Assembly (NCBI RefSeq): GCF_905220565.1
Contig: NC_059422.1
Span: 3,566,001 to 3,630,000, forward strand
Direction of reading: 5' to 3'
Source of the DNA: Melitaea cinxia
Lineage: Eukaryota; Arthropoda; Insecta; Lepidoptera; Nymphalidae
Length of the DNA stretch: 64,000 nt
The notes under the pieces were generated by a model, which was not told the origin of the DNA, ran no database searches, and saw only the letters and a list, made by a program, of their open reading frames with translations. This document shows positions 10,501 through 21,111 of this stretch, one piece after another. A program made the translations under genes and the position numbers. Each line of letters begins with the position of its first letter. The stretch's first letter is position 1.

Positions 10501-11539
10501 AGTCTCTTATGCATTGATCACAGAGATCATGTACGCTGATGACCTGTGCTTTTTGGCAGAATCCCCAGACGGCCTGCAACAGCTGATGTCCGCTTTCCAC
10601 CAAGCATGTTGCAAATTCGGCCTAAAGATCAATGTTAAAAAGACGGAAGTAATGTCTCTAGACATCCATGGTCGGGAGACACTGACCATTAAGCTTGGTG
10701 AGGATGTGCTGAAACAGGTCGATAAATTTCGTTATCTGGGGAACACTATAACAGCTAATTGTGACCTTGATGCCGAGATCAACAGCAGGATAAGTGCTGC
10801 AGCTGCAACATTTGGAAAGCTGTGTTCCAAGGTCTTCTGCTCGCATGACCTTAAGCTGGCTACTAAGATCTCGGTTTATATGTCGATCGTGCTGCCAAAC
10901 CTTCTCTACTCTTCCGAAACCTGGTGTGTGTATCGTCGTCATATACGCACTCTCGATCGATTCCACCTTAAATGCCTGCGCACCATCATGAAGATCAGAT
11001 GGTCCGATCGGGTACGCAATACCGAAGTTCTAAGACGGGCCAATGTTGGTGGCATTGAGGCATATTTGATGCGTCGCCAACTTCGGTGGTGCGGTCATGT
11101 ATCACGGATGTCGGAGGAGAGAGTGGCGAAGCGCATCTTTTACTCTGAGCTGGAGGAAGGCCAGCGAAAGCATGGTGGACAACTCCTCAGATACAAAGAT
11201 GTTCTGAAACGTCACATGAAAAGATGCAATATAGAGCCCTCTCGATGGGAGAGTTTGGCAGCACAGCGACCGGAATGGCGCGAGATCGTGAGGGAGCGTA
11301 CTGGTGAATTTGAGGAGCAGCGACTAGCTGACCTCGACGCCAAGCGCGATGAGCTCAGGGACCGTCCACTCGCCGCCATTCACTTTAACTATGAGAGCGG
11401 TAAGCTCACTTGCCCACTTTGTGCAAGGGAGTTTACTGCAAAAATCGGCTATATAAGCCATCTCCGTGCGCATCAGCGCCTAGCCCTGTAAGGGGTCGAA
11501 GTGGTCGCCATGGCCGAAATTCGGTCGGATACATACATA
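7549..11539 (+). mobile_element. Full-length LINE retrotransposon
   Basis: The element is framed by a 13-bp direct repeat, CTTATTCTACGTT, at 7536-7548 and 11540-11552, which is the target site duplication. It has a 5' leader of about 745 bp, one long ORF (8294-11491), a short 3' UTR of about 50 bp, and a tail of ATAC repeats instead of poly(A). The leader is GC-richer than the surroundings and carries no convincing ORF1. The intact ORF, clear tail and perfect duplication point to recent insertion. The clade is not assigned: the simple-repeat tail is RTE-like, but the C-terminal CCHH finger needs a phylogeny to place. Confidence 0.92.
8294..11491 (+). CDS. LINE ORF: AP endonuclease, reverse transcriptase, CCHH finger
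   Basis: The 1065-aa protein makes DNA copies of its own RNA at a nicked target. The N-terminal part is an exonuclease-endonuclease-phosphatase domain: GAWNVRTL at residues 8-15, SETH near 47, GDFNAR at 158-163 and TDHR at 253-256, the usual metal and catalytic positions. The central reverse transcriptase has YRGISIL, FGFRPNRGT, FVDLEKAFD (F626) and the catalytic YADD at 747-750, so its aspartates are present. A thumb-like region with YLGNTIT and LRWCGHV follows. The C-terminus holds a zinc finger with C1040, C1043, H1056 and H1060. There is no frameshift or stop. The first ATG puts the endonuclease motif almost at the N-terminus, as in related annotated proteins (often named craniofacial development protein 2-like). 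Function is inferred from motifs. Confidence 0.95.
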   Translation: MKPPTMIFGAWNVRTLIDRDGNACPERKTAIVARELIRYNVDVAALSETHLADEGELVEVGGGYTFFWKGTPSSEPRRSGVGFAIKTQLTKRLHECPVHITDRVTTLRLHLDSDNYLNVISVYAPTLDKSDDIKDKFYEELSQCLNNINSEEQILLLGDFNARVGRDYEAWPGVLGRHGVGNMNSNGQLLLSLCAQYDLAISNTMFRLAAKHKTTWMHPRSKHWHLIDYAIIRQRDISQVQVTRVMRGAHCWTDHRLIVTKLRLRLRRPRRSIEKKPVCLNVDRLKCCEARKQYAEALSGNLLPANETDDVSAAWGAMSSHIMETALATLGTKDRRSEDWFDDNNEALRAALDKHRELLRQHSRRCGNIAAVKASDQELRKLSRQIKDKWWRDKACQMQWLADTNQLREFYCELRKLLGISCRAKVPLRSLDSSHLLTSKEEVLKRWAEHFNTLFNVDRSADLRNISLMPQLPLSIELDEPLTFDEVVTAIRQQKNKRAAGIDHIPSELLKYGGKDLHTSLWKLFVRMWAEERVPDDFKLSRISALYKNRGDRSDCSSYRGISILSAPGKVFARVLLNRLRDLSERILPETQFGFRPNRGTCEAIFSVRQLQEKSREQGRQLYLCFVDLEKAFDSVPREALWIVLGKLGCTEKFVRLLRLLHDNMQCCVSVDGEQSDFFPVTCGVKQGCVLAPTLFALYFAVVVKEILQAVSEGVRIRFRTDGSLFNLARLKARTKVSYALITEIMYADDLCFLAESPDGLQQLMSAFHQACCKFGLKINVKKTEVMSLDIHGRETLTIKLGEDVLKQVDKFRYLGNTITANCDLDAEINSRISAAAATFGKLCSKVFCSHDLKLATKISVYMSIVLPNLLYSSETWCVYRRHIRTLDRFHLKCLRTIMKIRWSDRVRNTEVLRRANVGGIEAYLMRRQLRWCGHVSRMSEERVAKRIFYSELEEGQRKHGGQLLRYKDVLKRHMKRCNIEPSRWESLAAQRPEWREIVRERTGEFEEQRLADLDAKRDELRDRPLAAIHFNYESGKLTCPLCAREFTAKIGYISHLRAHQRLAL

Positions 11540-11552
11540 CTTATTCTACGTT
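11540..11552. repeat. LINE target site duplication, right copy
   Basis: CTTATTCTACGTT directly after the ATAC repeats, identical to 7536-7548. Confidence 0.85.
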
Positions 11553-12468
11553 TCAACATTCCATTGCACTTAAATAACTAAAATTACGATCTCTTAATTT
11601 TACAAACTTATGCTTATAAGATAAATATTGCGTCTGCACTTACAAAAAAATAATTTCAGAGTACCCACAGATTTTAATTTTTTTTTTTTTCAATGACTGT
11701 ACATAATCTTTAATAGATATTTTTTTTAAATATATACTCGAATCATTATTAAAGACAAACTTAATCAAATTTTAATTAGTAACAATACAAAGACTAATTT
11801 ACGACTTAAATTTAAAACTACGCTAAAGCCAAAATAAATAAATTTATATTTCTAAAATTTGTAATATTTATTAATTATAAAATGCGTTGTGATGTTTACA
11901 GAAAGTCTTAAACATTTTAAACTAAACACAATTTCAAATAGAACCACAATCAACTAAACGTAATTTAATTATAAATTATTAGTTTTTTATATACACGCAT
12001 CATATAAAAATTACTGGATATATAAATAGGCCTAGTAAATGTTTTGAATCAATACAAAATCACTAAATTATATCTCGTATCGGAATCCTAAAAAAATGGG
12101 AATATTAGTGATAGCTGTTCATAGTTACCATTGTCAAATAATAATAGAGTCAAAGCAATTTTCCATCATGATTTTGTTGTCAATCTTCAAGTTATCGTGT
12201 TAAGAAATTAATCTTTTACAAATACACCTTTTACTTAAAAACAAAAATCATTAATAAAAAAAATGTTAAATGACAATATAACATGCAAAACAGTTAGCTT
12301 CAGTTGTAAAAAAAGTGTCTCCAAATTTAATTGTGGTTACATTCTTGACCGCACCGAACAATCTCCAGTATCTTTTCAATCTCATGTGACATTTGTTAAA
12401 ATAATTTCTGTCAAATTGACAATTAAATATATGTGTCATAATATTGTGCGTCACAGACTATTAATAAA
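11553..12468. other. AT-rich stretch, probable NADK2 3' UTR and spacer
   Basis: Very AT-rich, without a plausible ORF on either strand. On the minus strand it lies directly downstream of the NADK2 stop codon. An AATAAA read on the minus strand at 11867-11872 is a possible polyadenylation signal, not decisive in such AT-rich DNA. Confidence 0.4.
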
Positions 12469-12587
12469 TCAGTAGGGCAAAGTGTCATCCATATGTACTG
12501 TCATCAGAGAATCTTCTGGGTGGATTTCTAATAAGGCTTCAGTTCCATCGTTGAATGGGAATGATACACTGCCATCTACAACTAAGC
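12469..12587 (-). CDS. NADK2: NADK2 exon 11 (stop codon)
   Basis: Acceptor CTTCTACAG. Reads LVVDGSVSFPFNDGTEALL and ends in a short acidic tail DDTLPY with a TGA stop at 12469-12471. The VVDG and F-N-D-G pair is conserved at the C-terminus of NADK2. Confidence 0.92.
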
Positions 12588-15500
12588 CTGTAGAAGAAAT
12601 ATGAAGACAAGACATTAAGAAACAGTTGTATTCTTAGCTCTCCTTCTCCTACATGGGGAAAGAGGCCTATGCCCAGTAGTGGGATATTACAGGCTGAAGA
12701 GGAGTAGGTATTCTCAATAAAAACTAAAAAAATTTAGTTCCACCATTTTCCTGCTTTTTGTTAAGAAACCAATGAAATTAACGTTATGTACTCGCGTATG
12801 TCATGTGTATGTCACGTGTGAAGCGTGCCACTCACCGGCGTCGGTGCAGTGCGAGCGCACGCGCAGGCTGCGCGCCGCGGGCCACTCCTCGAACGTTATG
12901 TCCTCGCGCACTGAGTATGTCATGTGTATGTCATGTGTATGTCATGTGTATGTCATGTGTATGTCATGTGAATGTCATGTGTATGTCATGTGTATGTCAT
13001 GTGTATGTCATGTGTATGTCATGTGTATGTCATGTGTATGTCACATGAGAAGCGTGCCACTCACCGGCGTCGGTGCAGTGCGAGCGCACGCGCACGGCGG
13101 CGGCGCGGTCGCGCACGCGCAGACCGCGCGGCGCGGGCCACTCCTCGAACGTTATGTACTCGCGCACTGAGTATGCGAGGTACTCCGAGTCTGCAAGTAT
13201 TCGTACAGAACTTATCATTTAACCGGTCACCAACACGCCTGTCCAGCGTGGTGACTATGGGCAAAACACATGAGTTCACGTTATTTTTGGCGTAAACTTG
13301 TGGAGACCTATATCCAGCAGTGGACTGTATAGGCTGTTATGATTATCATTTAACTAAACTATCTCAAAACTTTAATCTATAATATATATAAAAGCGAAAG
13401 GTCACTCACTCATCACGAAATCTCCGAAACTATAACACATACAAACTTGAAATTTGGCAGGTAGGCTCCTTATAAGACGTAGGCATCCGCTAAGAACGGA
13501 TTTTACGAAACTCGACCCCTAAGGGGGTAAAACGGGGGTTGGAAGTTTGTATGAAAGTCCTATGTTTTTGAAGTAAGATAATTGAAATTTAAAATGTAAG
13601 CTCTATAGATGGTAAAAAGGTGTCCGAATAATGTATTTTTAGAAATCAACTCCTTTTTGGGGTTAAAACGGGGGATCGTAGGTTGACTCACTGATCACAA
13701 AATCTACGAAACTATAACACCTACAAACTTGAAATTTAACAGGTAGGCTTCTTATAGGGCGCAAGCTACCGCTAAGAATGAATTTTACGAAACTCGACCC
13801 CTAAAGGGGTAAAACGGGGGTTGGAAGTTTGTATGAAAGTCCTATGTTTCAGAACTAAAAGACATAAATTTAAAATGTATGGTCTATACATGTTGAAAAG
13901 GTGTCCAAATAATTTATCTTTAGAAATCAACTCCCGTTTGGGGTTAAAACGGGGTATGGTAGGTTGACTCACTCATCACGAAATCTGCGAAACTATAACA
14001 CCTACAAACTTGAAATTTGGCAGATAGGCTCCTTATAGGTCGTAGACATTCGCTAAGAACAGATTTTACGAAATTCGACCCCTAAGGGGATAAAACGGGG
14101 GTTGGAAGTTTGTATGAAAGTCCTATGTTTTTGAAGTAAGAGACTTGAAATTTAAAATATATGCTCTATAGATAGTCAGAAGGTGTTCAAATAATGTATC
14201 TTTAGAAATCAACTCCCTTTTGGGGTTTAAACGAGGGATGGTAGGTTGACTCACTCATCGCGAAATCTCAGAAACTATAACAGCTAGAAACTTGAAATTT
14301 TGCAGATAGGTTCCTTAGAGGGCGTAGACATTCGTTGAAAACGGGTTTTACAAAACTTGACCCCTAAAGGGGTAAAACGGGGGTTGGAAGTTTGTATGAA
14401 AGTCCTATGTTATTAAGGTAAGAGACTTGAAATTTAAAATGTATGCTTTATAGATGGTGAGGAAGTGTCCAAATAATACATCGTAATCTATATACAAATC
14501 TCTAATCTATATACATCGTAATCTATATAAAAGAGAAAGGTCACTGACTCACTCATCACGAGAACTCAAATACTTCTGGATGGTCCCTCCATCCAAGATC
14601 GACAAAGATGAAATTTGGTAGGGAGGTAGATTATAGTTAGTAGACGTCCGCTAAAAACGAATTTTGAGATATTCCACCGCGAAGGGGGTATAATTGGGGT
14701 TAATAGTTTGTATGAAATATATTCAGCAGCCATAAGTTCGCTTGATAGGTTATTTCGATGGCTCCTAAGTATACTGAGTCAACTAACAACTTTTGACTAT
14801 TTCATTTTTTTAAGATATTAATAACATTTACTTCATTTCCTATCTACCTATGTAACAAAAAAATAAAGTTATTAGAAGTAGAGTTGACTCAGTATACTTA
14901 GGAGCCATCGATTTATACTGCAGCCTGAAAATAAAACTAAAAATGTGGTGTATAGAGAGGTTTTATAAAAATAACTATTAAATTATATTAAATTGTGCCT
15001 TTGAAAAAGTTATTCAGAGTGATAAGCATTTCAAGTGACTGAAAAAAATAATAATTTACGTTAATCATCTTAATAGTAATGCATCTTCATAACCACGCGG
15101 ACGTAGTCGCGGGCAACAGTTAGTGTATTATAAAATAAAGTCCCCAAAAGTGTATGTGATCGATTCCCTCAAAATCTACTGAACGGATTTTCATGCGGAT
15201 TCACCAATGGAGAGAGGGCTTCAAGAGGAAGGTTTACGAAACGGTTAAGCCGATTTTGATGAGAGTTTCACTGGAAGTTTGCCGGGAAAACTTTGTGACA
15301 AACTGATTACAACGCGGGCGAAGCCGCGGGCACAGCTAGTATAAATATATTTAAGGCGCACACGGACGCACGCGTGTAAACACGCACGCACGTAAGCGAG
15401 CATGTATACACGCACACACGCACGTACACACGTAAATACGGACGCTTGTACTCATATACGCAATTTTAGCAACATATATATATATATATCAAAAATAAAA

Positions 15501-18500
15501 ATAATCAAATAAAACTGCTCTAAAATAGTGGTGTTCCTGTGGAAAGTAAGGTGGCCAGAGGTCCTGGAAAATTAGGGCTACGGTAACGACCTACCAGCAG
15601 GTGGGCTGGGCGTTTATTTTCTCCCTGGTCTATAAAAAATATAAGTACAAATAAGCCGTATTTTTAACAATGGTAAGCTTATAAAAACATATTGAACAAA
15701 CCTGGAGGGAACATAAGCTTCTGGTTGTACCTCTCAGTCACCTGCCTTGCCTTTTCTAATGATGTGTCCATGTTAATATTGAAGTCTTCGCCGAGTATTT
15801 TCATTAATTCTAAGACTGAGTGAGTTCGCAGACAATTTATACTAAAAAAAAATACATGTAATAATTTATTGATGTCTTTAAGTACAATTTTATACTACTC
15901 TGAAAATAATTGAGCCCCTATCACTATTTTTTTTTTACTGCTAGGATGGCAAACAAGCATACAACCCATCTGTTAGGGGTAAGTGGTAAACGTAGCCTAT
16001 AGACGTCTGCCATACCAGGAAGTCTGGTCACGTTACTCACCACAGGAATACAACACTACTCGAAGCAGTACTATTGGGCTGTTATCTTCTGTAAGGCTGA
16101 AGTACTTCCCAAATAGAGCTGCCCAAAATTTTGCACAGAATTCCTACAGTATTTTCCAATAGTGATAGGGAAAGTCTAGTCCACATAAATCTCGCTCAAC
16201 GTGAAATAGAACAGGCTATGCTTGGGGGTCCTTCTCAAAGATAGGATCAGAAATGAAACTATACGCGAGAACATGAAAGTAACCGACATACGCTTCAGCC
16301 TGTAATGTTCTACATCTGGGCATAGGCCTCTTTCTCCAAGTAGGAACCGACATCAAGAGTAATCGTTTGTCCATTAATGAATTAGCAAGTTAAAGTGGCC
16401 TGGTCACCTGTGTCGCAGGACCGATGGCTGTTGGAGCAGACGTGTCCTGGAATGGAGACCGCGTGTTGGCAAATGCAGTGTGGGACGACCTCCGGCCCGA
16501 TGGATCAACGATCTACGTAAGATTGCCAGTGTAGGCTAGATGAGGATTGCGGAAAACCGGGAGGTCTGGTGCAAACTCGGGCAGGCCTATGTCCAGCTGA
16601 TGGTGATGATCCAGGTGATGATGATGATGAAGATAGGCTATCACTAACGGGGTCGCTTGGGGATCCCTCACAGGACATCCTGTATCCACTGACTCAATGT
16701 ACAATAGTGTAGAGTACCTGTAATGCCACGACGTGCTACCGGTTCCAGTGGTGACGCACAGGCCGGAACTCTTCGTGTGCGTCCACTGGCCATTGTCTAT
16801 CTGTAGCCGAAGTAAAGACACGCGGGACGTCACACTCTCACCTATAAATACCTAAGACAAGAATTCTCACTTGCTATATTATGTACTAATATCCTTTGTT
16901 CTATATTCAAAACCAAATTACCGACACGAAAATAAGTGTACTTTTATGTAGAAAATGGCACCTCGAGAAGAAGATATAATTAGATCAGATTCTAACAATT
17001 AATGTAATTTTTCTTACCTCATTTAAAGCTAAAAACGGAAGCACTTTCGTTGCTAGCGTAGGATTCGGATTCGACTCCTGTGTATCGAACGCGGAACTTT
17101 TCGAAGGTTCTGGAGTGTCGTCTGGATTTGATACTGGGGGATATCTGTAAAGAAAAAGACTTATGTAATACGCTAATTAAGAAACGCAATTGTTTGGAAA
17201 ACTACTAACCTACACAAATTTTTGATTTTATATGAATATAGTGCCATCATTATAATTTAATTATTCATTATTAGTCCATTATTAACCATAGTAAGTCTAT
17301 TTAGTCATCATAAGACGATTTAGACTCGCTCCGGGAGGTTATGAGTTCGATTCCCACCTCGAGTCTAGTCTATATTACTTATTATATACAAATAATATAT
17401 GTACATATATTACATGTATGTATCTGTATAAAAAAAAATATATAGCCATATATATCAGTCAGCTGTTATCAATAATACAAGCACAAGTTGCTTACCTTAG
17501 GACCAAACGACTGTGTATAGAAAAAAATATAAGCCCATTAAACATCATTAAACAATTACCTGCAATAATGCAAGGTGTGCAGATCTACAGGCGTTATTGT
17601 GTCCAAGAGTTTAGGCTCGGATGTGATGGTTGTCCTTATCCTTGAACGCCTCATCCATGTGAACCTACCCTAAAATAATATCATTATTGTAGCTTATCAT
17701 TTAAACAATCGTACACCACTTATGCTTACATACATAACATAGACATACATAGGTAGAGGATATAAATAACCGAATGAAATGTAAGTTTTTTTTTCATTTT
17801 TCGAAATAACGTAGTTTGAGTATCGAGTCAGTGGCCGAGTCACCTGAGTTAGTCACTTTACCTACTTTATGTCTTCACATTTTTTTTTTTCAAATATCTT
17901 ACTTGATTGATGACTAAATAATAATAACATTACCAAGTTACTTAGTAATGCGCTGTAATTTCCTGCTTTTGAATATTTTTTTCACTTATAATTTTGGTTA
18001 TGGTGTGACTACATGTATCTCTAAACGCCTAAACGATGGGACACCAGTTAAATAACACATTCTATATACTAAAATAAATCGCCAAAAGCTATGTATATGT
18101 ATATGGCGCGCATAAGTTCCAAACGACTGCACCAATTTGGCCTTTTTTTAATTTTTCGTGCTCGTCGTTCCGTGTTATTTATTGTTTGAACAATGTATGT
18201 ATTAAAAAAAACTATATGTTCACGAAGAAAACGATATGGCGCTACGATGTTCGGCGAGTTCGGAGAGAAAAGATTGCATGATTTCATGATGCAATTTAAA
18301 TAAATGTTTAATTTGAAAAAGGTCATAGGCTATAATATATCACGTTCCGACTTGCGGAGAAATAAAATTTTCAATCAAGAATCTAAACCAAAGCAGATAA
18401 ATCCACATAAGACAAAATGACAAAAAATTCTTAATAATTACTTTTGATTAGATAATACATACCAATTAACACACTATTAATATACTAGCTATAGCCGTGC

Positions 18501-21038
18501 GAATAACTCGCACTAAATAAGTAGAGTATTTTTTTTATTCGGTTCACAAATTGAATGATACAATATAAAAAGAAGGTTTATGTATGTAACAATTTAAAAG
18601 GTTTACAATGTTCATTCTTATTACAGTGAAGCAATTTTGACATGTTCAGCTTAAACTAATCACAAAATATTAAAAACTTGTAATTATCACTTTACAAAAT
18701 TTTGACGTGTTTTAAAATTAAAGCCGTATACTTTTATATCATATTTTTATATTAGTATACTAGCGGACCCGACAGACTTCGTTCCGTCAAAAAGATTTGG
18801 AATGTGGCAGTTTTTTGTTCCTACCTATTTTATAGTCGGCGCAAAAAATTCTCCTGAACAGAACCATCACCCTGATGATAGTGTGGTGTGTGAGGTTCAG
18901 CTCGGGTGACCAAAATATCTTCGCTTCCACGAACTTTGGCCACCCTTCTGAGACCCACATAAAAATCCCGACTGAGATGTCTGCTAGAGGGGCTTCAAAC
19001 TAAGAGGCGAACTTTGGGTTCAAACCTGATTGGAAAATAATCTAAAGGGACAGTAGGAACCTAAAGGTGACAAATATTTAAAAATTGTGTGCCTCAGTGA
19101 CATAACATAGAGATAGACGAGCTATTAACCGACGTGGTTGTATTTAAAATTGGCGCAAGTCTACGTCACATAACGCGCCTGCCTGATTAGGCCTGATCGT
19201 GACGTGATATTAAATTAATAATTAATGATAACCAACCCTTTTTAACGCGATTTGTTTGACAGGTGTAATGACTTGAAAACTAAAGCATTTTATGTCTCGT
19301 GCCGAAACTAAAACGAAAGAAATAATATCGCGAAGCCAACCAAAATAAAAATCAGTACTAATGATCTGTAGCTCGCTGGTTCGCACCTACATTGCTTAGA
19401 CAACAGTGAGTGCTTGCAATTTAATATGAATTTTATTGAATAGCAATAAAGTTCAAATTGACTCTACATTTTAGTTAGAAAATGTTTGTATGGAAAAAAG
19501 AAAAGGGCTGTTTTTAGGGTTTTCCCGGAAATTATTCGAATTTTTCTCGCCGTAAAAACCATCTTTGGACTTCAACGAACATTTTAAAAAAAGAATTGTT
19601 AAAATTGGTCCAGGGGTGGTTGAGTTATGCGCTTACTAACACATTTTGCGATTCATTTTTATATATATTTAATATATAATATCGTGTGTACTTTAGTATT
19701 ATTACTTTAGAAACACAGTGCACTGTTCTGTTCATTGTTTTTGCTGCACTGTTTGTCACATAAATTGTATCTTTTTTCTGTAAATAAATAAATAATAAAT
19801 ATAAATAATTTTATAATTAATTAATTTACAAAAAAACAACAAATTTTTTTGTTGTTGTCGCCGGTAGAGCAAGCAATTATCTATAACATTAAATATAATT
19901 TATGTGGAATAATTGTAAGGCTTTTTCTGAAAAGGGAAACAAACATCTTAAACCCAAGCGTATTAATATATATAAGGTATTACTTTATAAATAAACAAAT
20001 TGCGTTGCTCTGAAAATAAGAGTTTTTATTTCGTTAAATTTTAATTTACATTGTAAGAAAAATCACTTAAATCTATAGACACTCTCACCTGAAAATAAGA
20101 GAAACGATAATTTATGTTTATTATTTATAATTCTTCTGTATTAATTATATTTTATTATTATTTATACTTTTATTATTTTTTTATGTCATCTGAAATGACA
20201 ATTCAAAATACTAAATTTAAATATTTAGAGATTAAAGAGGATACTCTTTATATATATATGATACTATTTGTATTTATTCGTCTGCCCATCACGTACCGAA
20301 TATAATCTTAGGAGAAACCGTAAAATTTAAGTGCTTGTCTATTATTCAATTGATAATTTAAGAAATAAAAACTATGTTATTTAGTATAGACATTACTTTT
20401 TATGTATTACTAGCGACCTCTGCCCGTCCATATTTTAAACACGATAAATAATCAGCAACATATCATATACTAAAACCTTCTCCGAAACACGCTGCATCTT
20501 ATGGTATAAGTATTATTCCATCGGTTCAGTAGATTTCGCAGTATAACCGAACAAAAAAAACGGCTCTTCATTTATTAGTATAGATTTTTATTACTAAGCT
20601 AACTTTTAAATCTTGAATCAATATTTATATTTTATTAGTTATGCATAAAAAGGTGTGTTTATTACTTTGATTATACATAATACCATTTTAATTAGTCATT
20701 AGCGACTTGAACTCTTGACGTTTGGTAAACTACGTGTTCTATGCATCATTTTATCTAAACTATATCTGATTTTAATGATTAATGAAATATAACAAAATGA
20801 AATGAACAATTAATGCACATATATCATTTTTTAAAAGTTGGATTCATCAACTCATGGCGCCATCTTTTGATGGAAAAGTGAACAATATTAGAACTATTTT
20901 CAAATATCACATATATTTGAAAATAGTTCTAATATTGTAATATTTAATTATAAGAAAAAAATAATGAAAAATCTTTACGTAAATACTTCATTTTACTTTT
21001 AAAATATTATTATTTAAGACGATTAAAAAGAACTCTGA

Positions 21039-21111
<73 letters not shown>

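Noticed and set aside
12900..13045. Evenly spaced repeats suggestive of a CRISPR-like array
   Set aside because: The units are directly adjacent 11-mers without spacers in an animal gene; a minisatellite.
12772..13295. Open frames of 81-132 codons with Met-Cys-Val-Ser runs
   Set aside because: They read through the 11-bp minisatellite and the reverse strand of NADK2 exon 10; no gene.
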